Below, piece by piece: positions 9,160 to 19,600 of a DNA stretch of 57,014 nucleotides. Both the position numbers and the translations under genes were made by a program. The stretch lies in contig JAGLDS010000012.1 in the NCBI GenBank assembly GCA_023145435.1, forward strand, positions 1 to 57,014, given 5' to 3'. Source of the stretch: Clostridiales bacterium. Its GTDB lineage: Bacteria; Bacillota; Clostridia; DUPQ01. The notes below the pieces were generated by a model. That model was not told where the DNA came from and ran no database searches. It saw nothing but the letters and a program-made list of their open reading frames with translations. Every line of letters begins with the position of its first letter. Within the stretch, counting starts at the first letter, position 1.

Positions 9160-10157
9160 AGATAATTGTAGATGCAATGGGTGGCGATAATGCACCTTAT
9201 GAAATAGTAAAAGGGTGCGTAGACGCAGTTAATATAAAAGAAGGGTTTAAAATCCTACTTGTTGGTGATGAAAAACAAATTTTACAGATATTAGATGAAA
9301 GTTCATATGATGAGAAACGAATTGAAATAAAAAATACAACTGAAATTATTACAGGAAAAGATATTCCAACTACAGCTATTAAGCAAAAAAAAGATTCCTC
9401 CATGGTTGTTGGTATGAATTTATTAAAAGAAAAAAGTGGTAATGCATTTTTATCTGCAGGTAATTCAGGGGCATTACTAACAGGGTCCTTATTACTAGTT
9501 GGCAGAATTAAAGGAGTTATTCGCCCTGCTTTAGGTGCTGTAATTCCATCAAGAAAAAATGATGTTTTAATAATAGATGCTGGATTAAACTCTGAATGTC
9601 GCCCAGAAAGTTATGTTCAGTTTGCTAAATTTGGGAGTCAATTCTACAAGTGTATGTATAATGTAAATAAACCTACAGTAGGCTTAATTAATATTGGAAG
9701 TGAAGATAAAAAAGGAACACCGGAAGTTAAAGAAGCCCATATACTTTTAAAAAAAGCTGCAATTAACTATAAAGGAAATATTGAAGGAAATGATATTCCC
9801 GCAGGCGAAGTTCAAGTTGTAGTTTGTAATGGATTTATTGGAAATATTCTATTGAAATTTTTAGAAGGTACTGCTAAGTTTATGTTTAATGGCGTAAAAG
9901 AAGCCATTAAAACTAATTTCTTCTCAAAAATTGGTGGATTATTAATCATGAAGCCACTAAGAAATTTCGCAAAACGTGCCGATGCAGATACAGTTGGTGG
10001 TGCTCCAGTACTAGGAATAAATGGGTTAGTAATAAAAAGCCATGGTAATTCAAAAGCCAAAACTATTAAAAATGTATTAATAAAAACGATAACGTTAATT
10101 GAAAAAGATATTGTTAATCAAATAAGACTAAGTATACAAGGAGATATTAATGAGTAA
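9156..10157 (+). CDS. plsX: Phosphate acyltransferase PlsX
   Basis: A 333-aa enzyme that converts acyl-ACP and phosphate to acyl-phosphate, the donor for PlsY in phosphatidic acid synthesis. The N-terminus IIVDAMGGDNAPYEIVKGCV, the FLSAGNSGALLTGSLL block and VGLINIGSEDKKGTPEVKEA are family hallmarks. The start is TTG 9156, overlapping the fapR stop (TTGA) behind AAAGGAGA. Full length. Confidence 0.96.
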   Translation: MKIIVDAMGGDNAPYEIVKGCVDAVNIKEGFKILLVGDEKQILQILDESSYDEKRIEIKNTTEIITGKDIPTTAIKQKKDSSMVVGMNLLKEKSGNAFLSAGNSGALLTGSLLLVGRIKGVIRPALGAVIPSRKNDVLIIDAGLNSECRPESYVQFAKFGSQFYKCMYNVNKPTVGLINIGSEDKKGTPEVKEAHILLKKAAINYKGNIEGNDIPAGEVQVVVCNGFIGNILLKFLEGTAKFMFNGVKEAIKTNFFSKIGGLLIMKPLRNFAKRADADTVGGAPVLGINGLVIKSHGNSKAKTIKNVLIKTITLIEKDIVNQIRLSIQGDINE

Positions 10158-11091
10158 AATTGCATTTGTTTTTTCAGGACAAGGTTCTCAATTTGTAGGA
10201 ATGGGTGGAGATATTGCCAGCAAATATAAAAGTGCTTCTAATTATTTTGATAGAGCTAGTGAAGTATTAGGGTATGACATGAAAAACCTATGTTTTAATG
10301 GACCAGAAGAAACTTTGAAAATAACTGAAAACACACAACCTGCCATAGTAACAGCAAGTTATGCGATGTTACAGCCATTAATTGAAGCAGGTATTAAAGC
10401 TGATATGACAGCTGGTTTAAGCTTAGGTGAATATACAGCTAATGTTTATGCTAACGCATTTTCATTTGAACAAGCCATTGCCACTGTTAGGCTAAGAGGG
10501 AAATACATGCAAGAAGAAGTACCTAAAGGTGTAGGTGGTATGACTGCAATTATTGGATTAGCAGATGAAGTTGTTTTAGAAGCTTGTCAGGTGGCAAGTG
10601 AATTCGGATATGTTTCTTGCGCTAATTTTAACTGTCCAGGTCAAGTTGTTATTTCAGGTGAATTAAAAGCTTTAGAGAAAGCCGGAGAATTACTTGCTAA
10701 AAATGGAGCAAAACGAGTTATTCCTTTAGCAGTTAGTGCACCGTTTCATTGTGATCTTTTAAAAGGTGCAGGTGAAAAATTAGACAAACAATTACAAACT
10801 ATTTCTTTTGGTAAACCATCTATTGATGTTATTTCAAATACAACAGGATTACCATATAAAGATGAAACAGTTATAAGAAAATTATTAGTAGATCAAGTTA
10901 GTAAAACTGTTAAGTGGACAAATTCTGTTAAATACATGATTAGCAAGGGAATTGATACTTTCGTTGAAATCGGCCCTGGAAAAACAATAAGTGGATTAAT
11001 TAGAAAAACTGATAGAAGCGTAACAGTGTACAATGTACAAGATTTAGCTTCATTAAATAAGACACTAGAAAGTTTACAGGAGCAAGCATGA
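10150..11091 (+). CDS. fabD: Malonyl-CoA:ACP transacylase
   Basis: A 313-aa enzyme that loads malonyl groups onto acyl carrier protein. It shows GQGSQFVGMGGD at the N-terminus, the nucleophile elbow GLSLGEYTA (Ser ~93), the catalytic His in SAPFHCDLL and the late GPGKTISGLI. ATG 10150 overlaps plsX by 8 nt and follows AAGGAG. Transcribed with the FapR-controlled cluster. Confidence 0.96.
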   Translation: MSKIAFVFSGQGSQFVGMGGDIASKYKSASNYFDRASEVLGYDMKNLCFNGPEETLKITENTQPAIVTASYAMLQPLIEAGIKADMTAGLSLGEYTANVYANAFSFEQAIATVRLRGKYMQEEVPKGVGGMTAIIGLADEVVLEACQVASEFGYVSCANFNCPGQVVISGELKALEKAGELLAKNGAKRVIPLAVSAPFHCDLLKGAGEKLDKQLQTISFGKPSIDVISNTTGLPYKDETVIRKLLVDQVSKTVKWTNSVKYMISKGIDTFVEIGPGKTISGLIRKTDRSVTVYNVQDLASLNKTLESLQEQA

Positions 11092-11831
11092 ATTTTGAAA
11101 ATAAAACAGTATTAATTACTGGAGCTAGTAAGGGAATTGGAAAAGCTATTGCCTTAACTTTTGCAAAAGAAGGTGCCAATGTAGTGCTAAATGCTTCAAG
11201 AAAGTCACAATATTTTGACGAACTGATTGCTGAATTTAATGAGCAAGGATATTCATATGTAGTTGCAATTGGAAATGTAGCAAATCAAGAAGATGTTACT
11301 AATATATTTTCTATTGCAAGTGAAGCCTTTGGACAAGTTGACATTTTAGTGAATAATGCTGGTATTACAAAGGATATGTTATTGATGAGAATGACTGAAG
11401 ATCAATTTGATCAAGTTATTGACATAAATTTAAAAGGAACTTTTCTTTGCACAAAACAAGCCATTAGGCCAATGATGAAAAAGAGATGGGGAAGAATTAT
11501 AAATGTTTCATCAATTATTGGTTTGATTGGTAACCCAGGTCAAGCAAATTATGCTGCTTCTAAAGCAGGTATTATTGGCTTTTCCAAATCAATTGCAAAG
11601 GAAGTAGGCAAAAAAGGCATTACATGTAATGTGGTTGCTCCTGGATTTATTGTAAGCGATATGACTAATGGATTAAGTGAAGAACTTAAAACAAGTTATC
11701 TTGGCAATATTCCAGTTGGAAGATTCGGGGAAGCAACAGATGTGGCTAAGGCAGTTTTGTTCTTAGCCAGCAATCAAGCAGAGTATATTACAGGACAAGT
11801 TTTAAATATTGACGGAGGACTTGTTATGTAA
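11088..11831 (+). CDS. fabG: 3-oxoacyl-ACP reductase FabG
   Basis: A 247-aa short-chain dehydrogenase that reduces 3-oxoacyl-ACP with NADPH. The cofactor motif TGASKGIGKAIA, the NNAGITKDML block and the catalytic Ser-Tyr-Lys set (VSSIIGLIG, then YAASK) are present, plus the C-terminal GQVLNIDGGLVM. Its position between fabD and acpP makes FabG, rather than another SDR, the right call. It overlaps fabD by 4 nt (ATGA) behind an AGGAG site. Confidence 0.95.
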   Translation: MNFENKTVLITGASKGIGKAIALTFAKEGANVVLNASRKSQYFDELIAEFNEQGYSYVVAIGNVANQEDVTNIFSIASEAFGQVDILVNNAGITKDMLLMRMTEDQFDQVIDINLKGTFLCTKQAIRPMMKKRWGRIINVSSIIGLIGNPGQANYAASKAGIIGFSKSIAKEVGKKGITCNVVAPGFIVSDMTNGLSEELKTSYLGNIPVGRFGEATDVAKAVLFLASNQAEYITGQVLNIDGGLVM

Positions 11832-11875
11832 TATTATAATTCTGATACAATACTAATATAGGAGGTAACACAAAA

Positions 11876-12103
11876 ATGGTATTTGATAAAGTAAAAGAAA
11901 TCATTATAGAACAATTAGGAGTTGATGATGATTTGATCAAAATGGAAGCATCTTTTATTGAAGACTTAGGTGCAGATTCTTTAGACATCGTTGAGCTAAT
12001 TATGTCTATGGAAGATGAATTTGGAATCGATATTCCAGATACAGAAGCAGAAAAAATTTCAACAGTTGGAAGCGCCGTTGAATATATAACGAATAATAAG
12101 TAA
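11876..12103 (+). CDS. acpP: Acyl carrier protein
   Basis: A 75-aa acidic protein with the 4'-phosphopantetheine attachment motif [10 protein letters not shown] and the helix [11 protein letters not shown]. It carries growing acyl chains. A strong AGGAGGT site sits upstream and a short intrinsic terminator immediately downstream, which suits a protein needed in far higher amounts than its neighbours. Confidence 0.97.
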   Translation: MVFDKVKEIIIEQLGVDDDLIKMEASFIEDLGADSLDIVELIMSMEDEFGIDIPDTEAEKISTVGSAVEYITNNK

Positions 12104-12107
12104 AAAG

Positions 12108-12127
12108 GTCCCTAAGGGGACTTTTTT
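12108..12127 (+). terminator. Intrinsic terminator between acpP and fabF
   Basis: GTCCC (12108-12112), a TAAG loop and GGGAC (12117-12121) are followed by six T (12122-12127). The stem is short (5 bp, extendable by A-U pairs), so it may be leaky. No promoter is obvious before fabF at 12150, so read-through probably feeds fabF and rnc. Confidence 0.75.
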
Positions 12128-12149
12128 AACTATTTAGAAATGTGAGAAA

Positions 12150-13400
12150 ATGAATAACAATAAAAGAGTTGTCATCACTGGTATGGGAGTTATATCTTCC
12201 TCTGGTTTGAATATCAAAGAATTTTGGAAGAATGTTAAGCAAGGTAATTGCGGCATTAACTTGGTAGAAAGGTTTGATACAACAGAGTTTCCTACTAAAG
12301 TTGCAGCTGAAATTAAAAATTTTAATGCGGAAGACTATCTTGATAGAAAAGATGTAAGGCGTCTTGATAGATACAGCCATTATGCATTAATTGCGGCTAT
12401 GGAAGCATACAAAGATGCTAAATTGACAGATGAAGATAAAAATAATGTGCGTATGGGTGTATCTGTTACAACAGGAATCGGGGGAGTAGAAACCTTGATC
12501 ACTCAATATGAAATATTTAAAGAAAAAGGTTATCGCCGTATGAGTCCTTTTTCAGTACCAATGATGATTCCAAATATGGCAGCTGGTAGAATTGCAATTG
12601 AATTTGGAGCAAAAGGTTTTGTAGAAGCAGTTATTACTGCTTGTGCATCATCAACTAATGCTGTTGGAAATGCTACTAGGGTCATTCAAAGAGGTGAGGC
12701 AGATATAATGATTGCAGGGGGCTCAGATGCTACTTTAACACCAATAACCTTTGCAGGATTCTGTGCAGCTAATAAATCCATGTCTCAAAGTGAAGACCCA
12801 TTTAAAGCATGTATTCCATTTGATACAAATAGAGATGGATTTGTTATGGGTGAAGGAGCTGCTGTTTTGATTTTAGAAGAATACGAACATGCTAAAAAAA
12901 GAGGAGCTCCTATTTTAAGTGAAGTTGTAGGATACGCTTGTACTTGTGATGCATTTCATTTTACAGCACCAGAACCAAATGGTGATGGAGCTAGACGATG
13001 TATGGATTTAGCTATAAAAGATGCTGGTATCACATTAAACGAATTGGATTATATTAATGCACATGGAACAGGAACACCCCTTAATGATAAAATGGAGGCA
13101 ATGGCAATAAATAACTTATATGATGGTAAATCATATGATATATCAATTACTTCTTCTAAATCAATTACAGGTCATTGTATGGGCGCAGCTGGAGCTTTAG
13201 AGACTATTATAACAACATTATCATTACGTGATGGATATATATCACCAACAATAGGAACTAAAAATTTGGATACAGATTGTTTTGTAGAGGGAATAGTTCT
13301 TGAAAAAGGATTAAAAAAAGACATGACATATGGGATGACCAATTCCTTTGGATTTGGTGGCCATAATGCTACTTTGGTAATTAAGAAATTAGGTGAATAA
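12150..13400 (+). CDS. fabF: 3-oxoacyl-ACP synthase II
   Basis: A 416-aa condensing enzyme that elongates acyl-ACP with malonyl-ACP. The Cys-His-His triad is visible: nucleophile in TACASSTNAVG, histidines in NAHGTGTPLND and ITGHCMGAAGALE. The C-terminal GFGGHNATLV is also typical. It starts 22 nt after the acpP terminator behind a weak GTGAG site. Length is normal. There is no fabH, fabK/I, fabZ or acc gene in the window; those must lie elsewhere. Confidence 0.95.
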   Translation: MNNNKRVVITGMGVISSSGLNIKEFWKNVKQGNCGINLVERFDTTEFPTKVAAEIKNFNAEDYLDRKDVRRLDRYSHYALIAAMEAYKDAKLTDEDKNNVRMGVSVTTGIGGVETLITQYEIFKEKGYRRMSPFSVPMMIPNMAAGRIAIEFGAKGFVEAVITACASSTNAVGNATRVIQRGEADIMIAGGSDATLTPITFAGFCAANKSMSQSEDPFKACIPFDTNRDGFVMGEGAAVLILEEYEHAKKRGAPILSEVVGYACTCDAFHFTAPEPNGDGARRCMDLAIKDAGITLNELDYINAHGTGTPLNDKMEAMAINNLYDGKSYDISITSSKSITGHCMGAAGALETIITTLSLRDGYISPTIGTKNLDTDCFVEGIVLEKGLKKDMTYGMTNSFGFGGHNATLVIKKLGE

Positions 13401-13406
13401 TAATCA

Positions 13407-14108
13407 ATGAAAAATGAAAAAAATATTAATGATATAGAAAAAATTATTAAATATAAATTTATTGATAAAAATTTATTAATGCAATCTATTACACATAGTT
13501 CATATAATAAAGTTGAAAACTATGAAAAATTAGAGTTTTTAGGAGACGCTGTCTTGCAGATTGTAATTAGCAGGTATCTTTTTGACAAACATATCTATTT
13601 AAATGAAGGGCAAATGACGGTAACTAGAGCTTATGCAGTTTGCGGTGAAACGTTAACAGAAGTTGGAAAAAAACTGGGAATTGATAAGCATATTTTAATA
13701 GGCAATTCAGGTAGACGACGAAAAATCAATAAAAACGATTCAATTATTGCTGATGTATTTGAGTCGATAGTTGGTGCTATGTATCTAGAAAAAGGAATGG
13801 AATTTACTGGAGAATTCATAATATCTAATTTGGATAAATATATTTCAGACTACATAAAATCAGGTGACAATAAGGACTATAAAACTAAATTACAGCATAT
13901 CACACAAGCAATCTTTTCTGTGGAACCAAAATATATTTTAAAAGATCAAAAAGGTCCTGATCATGATAAGACTTTTTTAATGCATGTGACCATTAAAAAC
14001 AGTTTGTTTGGTAAAGGAAAAGGAAAAACAAAGAAAAAAGCTGAACAAAGTGCAGCTTTTAGTGCTATTAAGCGATTACGAAAGAAAGGAATTGAAAATG
14101 AACAATAA
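13407..14108 (+). CDS. rnc: Ribonuclease III
   Basis: A 233-aa endonuclease that cuts double-stranded RNA, including rRNA precursors. The catalytic signature NYEKLEFLGDAVLQIVI is at ~residues 32-48, the second acidic site in SIIADVFESIVGAMYLEKG, and a C-terminal double-stranded-RNA-binding domain spans ~160-228 (ending KAEQSAAFSAIKRL). Co-transcription with fabF is likely. rnc upstream of smc and ftsY is a Firmicute arrangement, here broken by one extra gene. Confidence 0.95.
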   Translation: MKNEKNINDIEKIIKYKFIDKNLLMQSITHSSYNKVENYEKLEFLGDAVLQIVISRYLFDKHIYLNEGQMTVTRAYAVCGETLTEVGKKLGIDKHILIGNSGRRRKINKNDSIIADVFESIVGAMYLEKGMEFTGEFIISNLDKYISDYIKSGDNKDYKTKLQHITQAIFSVEPKYILKDQKGPDHDKTFLMHVTIKNSLFGKGKGKTKKKAEQSAAFSAIKRLRKKGIENEQ

Positions 14109-16545
14109 GTATAAATACATTCTGTATGTATTATTATTTATAGCCATTACAGTACTTTCATTTGTTGCTCTTAATTTCTATATAAAGTATACGATTCCAG
14201 TAAATGAAGCTAATCGTACACAGCAAGAACAACTGAAAAAATTAACAATAATTATCAAAAATAGAGATAAAGCGTTGCTTAATCTTGAAAACGAAAAAAA
14301 TCAGGAAATAATTGATCAAGTAAATATGGCCAATGATATTAAAGATGAATTTTATTCTAAACAATTTACTCAATTAACGGATCAACTAAATTCACTTCAA
14401 TCAAAAATTTTATCTTATAAAGAGCAACTTAGCCAAATAACAAACGGTAACGAAAATACCATTATTTTATTAGAAGAAAAATATCAACAAGAAATTGATT
14501 CACTAACTACTAAAACAGATAACTATCTAGAACAGATTAATAAAATGAAAAAGGATTATGAGCAATCTATTAGGTCGCAAAAAATCCAGTATGAAGAAAA
14601 ATTAGTTAAAGCTGAAAATGATAATAAGAAATTACAAAAAGAAATTAGTTCTTTAATTACTTTACATGAAAAAGAGCTCAAATATATTACTAATAACTAT
14701 TTAGAGTATATTGATCAGCTTATTGCTGATATAACTTTACAAGATACAACAATAGAAAAGCATGAAGAAACAATTTCTTTATTACATGAGGATATTATTG
14801 AGCTGTCTGAAACTTATGATAAAAACATGAATAATGTTTTAAATGAATTATTTATTTATGAAGATCAAATTGATAGGGTATACCTATTAGAAAGTCAAGA
14901 AATACAACAATTTAGAGATCATTATAATGAAATTATTAATAAGCTACAAGCAACTATTGAAAAGTACAAAAATTCAAATGAATTATTTTTAGTAGAACAA
15001 AATTTTCAAGAAAAAGTGGATAAACTAGAAACCCTATTACAAGAAACAAATACTTTTGATAATAAAATAATTGATGAACAGAAATTAGATATACTCAATT
15101 TAAAAAATAAACTTAACCAATTATCAGAGGGATCTATACAAGAAGCCTTGTCAATAAAAAATAGTTATGAAGTTATTATTGAAGAGATTAAGGTTCTAAA
15201 TAATGAACTTTTAAACACTAATTTACAATTGACTAGTAATTTAGAAGGAAAAGAACAACAAATTATGTCACTTATTGTAATCCATGAGGAGGCTATTAAT
15301 CAATTAGAAAATAATCATCAAGATGTTTTGCAACGAGTTGAAAGTGATTATAATGAAGTGATTTCAAGTCAAGCAAAAAATTATGAAAGCCAATTAACAG
15401 TAATTGATCAAGAATTAGAAATTTATAAACAAGATTATTTGAATTTAAAAAAGAATAATGATCAAATGATTTCTAGATTACAACTTCAAATTGAACAAGA
15501 AATAAATAAACAAATTAACTTAGATAAAAAATATTTATCTGATATTAAAATAGTAAATGAAACTAATCAGTTTGAAACTGATCAATTAATTAAAGAATAT
15601 ACTGATATATTAACAAAGTTACAAAGCGAAGTAGTTGATTACCAAGGACGATTAGAAATGGCAACTAATATGATATCAAAGGAAGCAGAAGAAATAAAAA
15701 AGCAATATGATACTGTTATTATATTATTAAAACAAGAAATGGCTTTTTACTTAGAACAAATTGAGAAGTATGAAGAAACTGATTATTTTACATATCAAAT
15801 TTCTATGAATCAATACATATCACAAATTAATAAGTTACAAACAACAATTATACAATATGAAAACATAATTTCAGAGTTAGAAGTAGCAAATAGTACAATT
15901 AACATAGGAAGTGGAGTGAGCGATGAAAAAGTAGTATACCTAACATTTGATGATGGACCTAGTGGTATGACTATTCCTATTTTGGATGTACTTGATTCAT
16001 ATAATATCAAAGCAACATTTTTTGTACTATTTCATGAAGGGTATAAAAAAGAATATAAAGAAATATATGAAAGAGGTCATACTATTGGTAATCACACTTA
16101 TTCACACGATTACAGTTACATATATAAATCTGTAGATAATTTTTATGAGGATATGAAAAGATTAGATGATTACATTTATGATGTTACTGGTAGTAAAACA
16201 ATAATTATGCGTTTCCCTGGAGGAACAAATAGTACTTGGACTGAAAATGAGGTAAAAATGACCATCATGGAAGAATCATATAAGCGGGGATATATCTACT
16301 ATGATTGGAATGCTTCAGCTGGGGATGGAGCACCAACTGTTTATGAAGTTGATGATTTAGTGGCTAATGCTACAAAAAACTTTTCAGGTACAGGACCAGT
16401 TTTCTTACTGATGCACGATTCAATGAAAACATATACAACAGTTGATGCATTGGATAATCTTATAGAATTCTATTTAAGCCAAGGATATACTTTTGCACCA
16501 ATTACATATGAAACACCGCAGTGTAAATTGTATAACCAACCCTAA
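14098..16545 (+). CDS. Membrane-anchored coiled-coil protein with C-terminal polysaccharide deacetylase domain
   Basis: An 815-aa protein in three parts. Residues ~6-27 (YILYVLLFIAITVLSFVAL) form one membrane segment. Residues ~35-600 are almost entirely charged, Gln/Glu/Lys/Leu-rich coiled coil. Residues ~612-805 are a NodB/CE4 deacetylase domain: VYLTFDDGPSG, the metal-binding GNHTYSHDYS, MRFPGGTNSTW and a late LLMHDS, so the metal site looks complete. The topology places the domain outside, with peptidoglycan or another N-acetylated glycan as likely substrate. ATG 14098 is chosen over upstream in-frame starts because AAAGGA precedes it and the membrane segment follows. It overlaps rnc by 11 nt. 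The role of the long coiled coil is unknown. Confidence 0.85.
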   Translation: MNNKYKYILYVLLFIAITVLSFVALNFYIKYTIPVNEANRTQQEQLKKLTIIIKNRDKALLNLENEKNQEIIDQVNMANDIKDEFYSKQFTQLTDQLNSLQSKILSYKEQLSQITNGNENTIILLEEKYQQEIDSLTTKTDNYLEQINKMKKDYEQSIRSQKIQYEEKLVKAENDNKKLQKEISSLITLHEKELKYITNNYLEYIDQLIADITLQDTTIEKHEETISLLHEDIIELSETYDKNMNNVLNELFIYEDQIDRVYLLESQEIQQFRDHYNEIINKLQATIEKYKNSNELFLVEQNFQEKVDKLETLLQETNTFDNKIIDEQKLDILNLKNKLNQLSEGSIQEALSIKNSYEVIIEEIKVLNNELLNTNLQLTSNLEGKEQQIMSLIVIHEEAINQLENNHQDVLQRVESDYNEVISSQAKNYESQLTVIDQELEIYKQDYLNLKKNNDQMISRLQLQIEQEINKQINLDKKYLSDIKIVNETNQFETDQLIKEYTDILTKLQSEVVDYQGRLEMATNMISKEAEEIKKQYDTVIILLKQEMAFYLEQIEKYEETDYFTYQISMNQYISQINKLQTTIIQYENIISELEVANSTINIGSGVSDEKVVYLTFDDGPSGMTIPILDVLDSYNIKATFFVLFHEGYKKEYKEIYERGHTIGNHTYSHDYSYIYKSVDNFYEDMKRLDDYIYDVTGSKTIIMRFPGGTNSTWTENEVKMTIMEESYKRGYIYYDWNASAGDGAPTVYEVDDLVANATKNFSGTGPVFLLMHDSMKTYTTVDALDNLIEFYLSQGYTFAPITYETPQCKLYNQP

Positions 16546-16612
16546 TAGTTATTTTCAATATATTTGATATATGGTAAGATATAATAATGAAATTCACATA
16601 TGAGGTTAGAGT

Positions 16613-19600
16613 ATGCATTTAAAAAGAATTGACCTTCAAGGTTTTAAATCTTTTGCAGGAAAAACTGTTTTAGAATTTAATAAGGGTATCACTTGTGTAG
16701 TTGGTCCTAACGGTAGTGGCAAAAGCAATATTGCCGATGCTGTACGTTGGGTATTAGGTGAGCAGAGTGCTAAACAATTACGTGGTTCCAAAATGCTTGA
16801 CATGATTTTTTCAGGTACTCAATTTAGACGTTCTGTTGGTTACGCAGAAGTTTCGCTAATATTTGATAATGAAGATCAAGATTTACCTATTGACTACACT
16901 GAGGTTGTAATTACAAGGCGGTTATTTCGCAATGGTGACTCTGAATATTCTATTAACAAGAATTCTTGCCGCTTAAAAGATATAACAAATCTATTTCTAG
17001 ATACAGGGATTGGTAAAGAAGGTTATTCTATTATTGGGCAAGGCAAAATTCAAGAAATATTAAGTGCTAAAAGTGAAGAACGTAGAGGCATATTTGAAGA
17101 AGCTGCTGGTATTATGAAATATAAAGTGAAAAAACTAGAAGCTTCTAGAAAATTGCAGCGAACAGAAGACAATTTACTTAGAATAGGTGATATTGTTAAT
17201 GAATTAAAAAATCAGATTAATCCATTACACGAACAAAGTGAAGTAGCAAAAGAGTTCTTAATAATTAGAGATAGACTAAAGATTTTAGAAGTAGGTTTGT
17301 ACCTTAATAATCTAAATAACTATACTAAAAGATTAGTAAAATATGATGAAAATATTATTGAAATTGATAGTTATATAACTAGTGAGAATCAAGCATTAGT
17401 TTTGTTAAAGCAACAAAATATAGACAGAAATAGTAATATTCAACAAATTGAAGAAAGCGAAGAAGAACAACGTAGTTTATTAAATAATTATATAATGTCT
17501 GTTGAAACCACTTTACATGAAATATCCATTGCCAATGAGAGAATTACATCAGTTGAGGGTAGCATTGCAAGAAGCAGACAAGATATTGTTGAAGTAGAAG
17601 AACGTGTGGCATTACTTACTAGTGATTACCTAAAAAGAGAAGAACGAATTGGTTATTTTACTAAACAATATGAAAAATTTGCAAAAATGTTAGATGAAGA
17701 ACAACAGCAAATGAATAGCATCATTGTATCATTAGGGGAAAAAGAAAAAGAAATTGAACAATTAACTGGGAATGTATATGTTTTACAAGAACAAATATCT
17801 GATGTTAAAATTTCAATCAGAACGCTAGAAAACACTAATATTTCACTAATTAGCTCTCTTGAAAATATACAAAAAGAATTACAACTAGCGATACTTGAAA
17901 AAGATCAAATTTCATTAGCTAAACAAGATCTTAATCAACATGTAAAAAAATTAAAAGCTGAAGAAAAAATTTATAAGGAAAATCACATAACATATATTGA
18001 TAAAAAACATAATAATACAAATTCTACTTTAGCTTCTAGAGAACAACTAGAAAAAACACGTACGCGATTAGGTATATTTGAAAGTAATTTAAAAATTGTT
18101 TCTGACATGGAAAAGCGTATGGAAGGGTATCGTCATTCTGTTAAAGCGATAATGGAAGAAAATAACAGAGAAGATAGTGAATTATCAGGAGTTTTTAATA
18201 TATTTGGTAAACTAATAACTGTAGAAGAAAAATTTGAAACTGCCATTGAGGCTGCTCTTGGTGGAAATCTTCAAAACATAGTAATGAAAAATGAGCAATC
18301 AGCAAAAATAGCAATAGAGTTTTTAAAAAAGAATCATCAAGGTAGAGCTACTTTTATGCCACTTAACTCAATGAGAAGAAATAATATTAAAAATGAGTTA
18401 TATATAAAGCTTAAAAGGATGAAAGGTTTTATTAATACAGCAGATAACTTAATTGATTTTGACCAACAGTTTTCCGGCGTAGTCTCAAATCTGCTGGGGA
18501 AAATCATCATATGTGAATCTTTTGATGATGCTAAAAATATGTCTAGAACTATAAAAGGAGATTATAAAATTGTTACTTTAGAAGGAGAATTCTTCAATAT
18601 TGGTGGTAGTATTACAGGTGGAAGCTTAGGTAGAAAAGGAAGTAGAATTTTAGGACGAGATAAAGAGATTAAACGATTAGAAAAAGGAATTATTGAAGAA
18701 AGCAAAAAGATTATTTCAATTGAAGAGACAATAACTACATTATTAAGTGATTCAAAAACATTAACAGATGAATTGTTAAATATTGATATACAATTACAAG
18801 AGATGAATACAAAGCTTGTTAGATCAGAAAGCGACTTAACAAAACATGATAGTGATTATAATAAAACGGTACAAAGAATTTCTAAGCTAAATGAGCAAAA
18901 AACAATGTTAAACGATACAATAATTTCACAAAAGAAAATAATTGAGGTAAATAGAGAACAACAGACCACAATTGAAAAGCAAATTACAAATATGAGAAGA
19001 ACAATAGCAGAATTTGAAAACTTACATTTAGATGAGAGAAATAGAAGAGATGAATTACACTTAAGCATTGCAGATTTAAAAGTATCAACTAACTCAGCTA
19101 AAGAAAGTATCGCAAATACATCAGATACATTAGCGCGTTTAGCAAGTGAGCAAGAGGAATTGTCTAGAAGAAAAGAAATGAGAACAATTGATATAAATGA
19201 CTTAACAAAGAAAAAGCAATCAATTGAACAAGAAATCATAACCAAATCAGCTCTTGTGAAAAATCCAGAAGAAAAAGAAGAACAACTAAGAAAACAATTA
19301 AGCAAACTGACAAATTCACGTAGGAAACTAGAAGAAGATAACACTAAGCATATGGATTTAGTTAGTGAAGTGAATGGAAAAATAATTGATTTTCAAAATA
19401 AAATAACAAAAGTACAAGTTAGCAAAGCTAAAGTTGAATCAGAGACAGAAGCTATGAAAAATAGGATGTGGGATGAATATGGGTTAACTCACAATGAAGC
19501 TATGGAAAAACATTCTGAAATTGAAAATATTGTGGAAGCTAGAAAAGAAATAAAAGAAGGTAAAAAACGAATTACTGAGTTAGGACCTGTTAATATTAAT

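Noticed and set aside
14008-14097. Longer start for the coiled-coil deacetylase
   Set aside because: It would overlap rnc by about 100 nt and place 30 polar residues ahead of the membrane segment. ATG 14098 has AAAGGA upstream and directly precedes the hydrophobic segment.
16564-16585. TTGATA plus TATAAT as an smc promoter
   Set aside because: Only 10 nt separate the boxes. The TATAAT may still be used, but no acceptable -35 was found.
18856-19344. 162-codon open frame on the - strand inside smc
   Set aside because: It is Ser/Leu/Phe-rich antisense of the smc coiled coil, with no ribosome site or promoter; a shadow of biased codon use.
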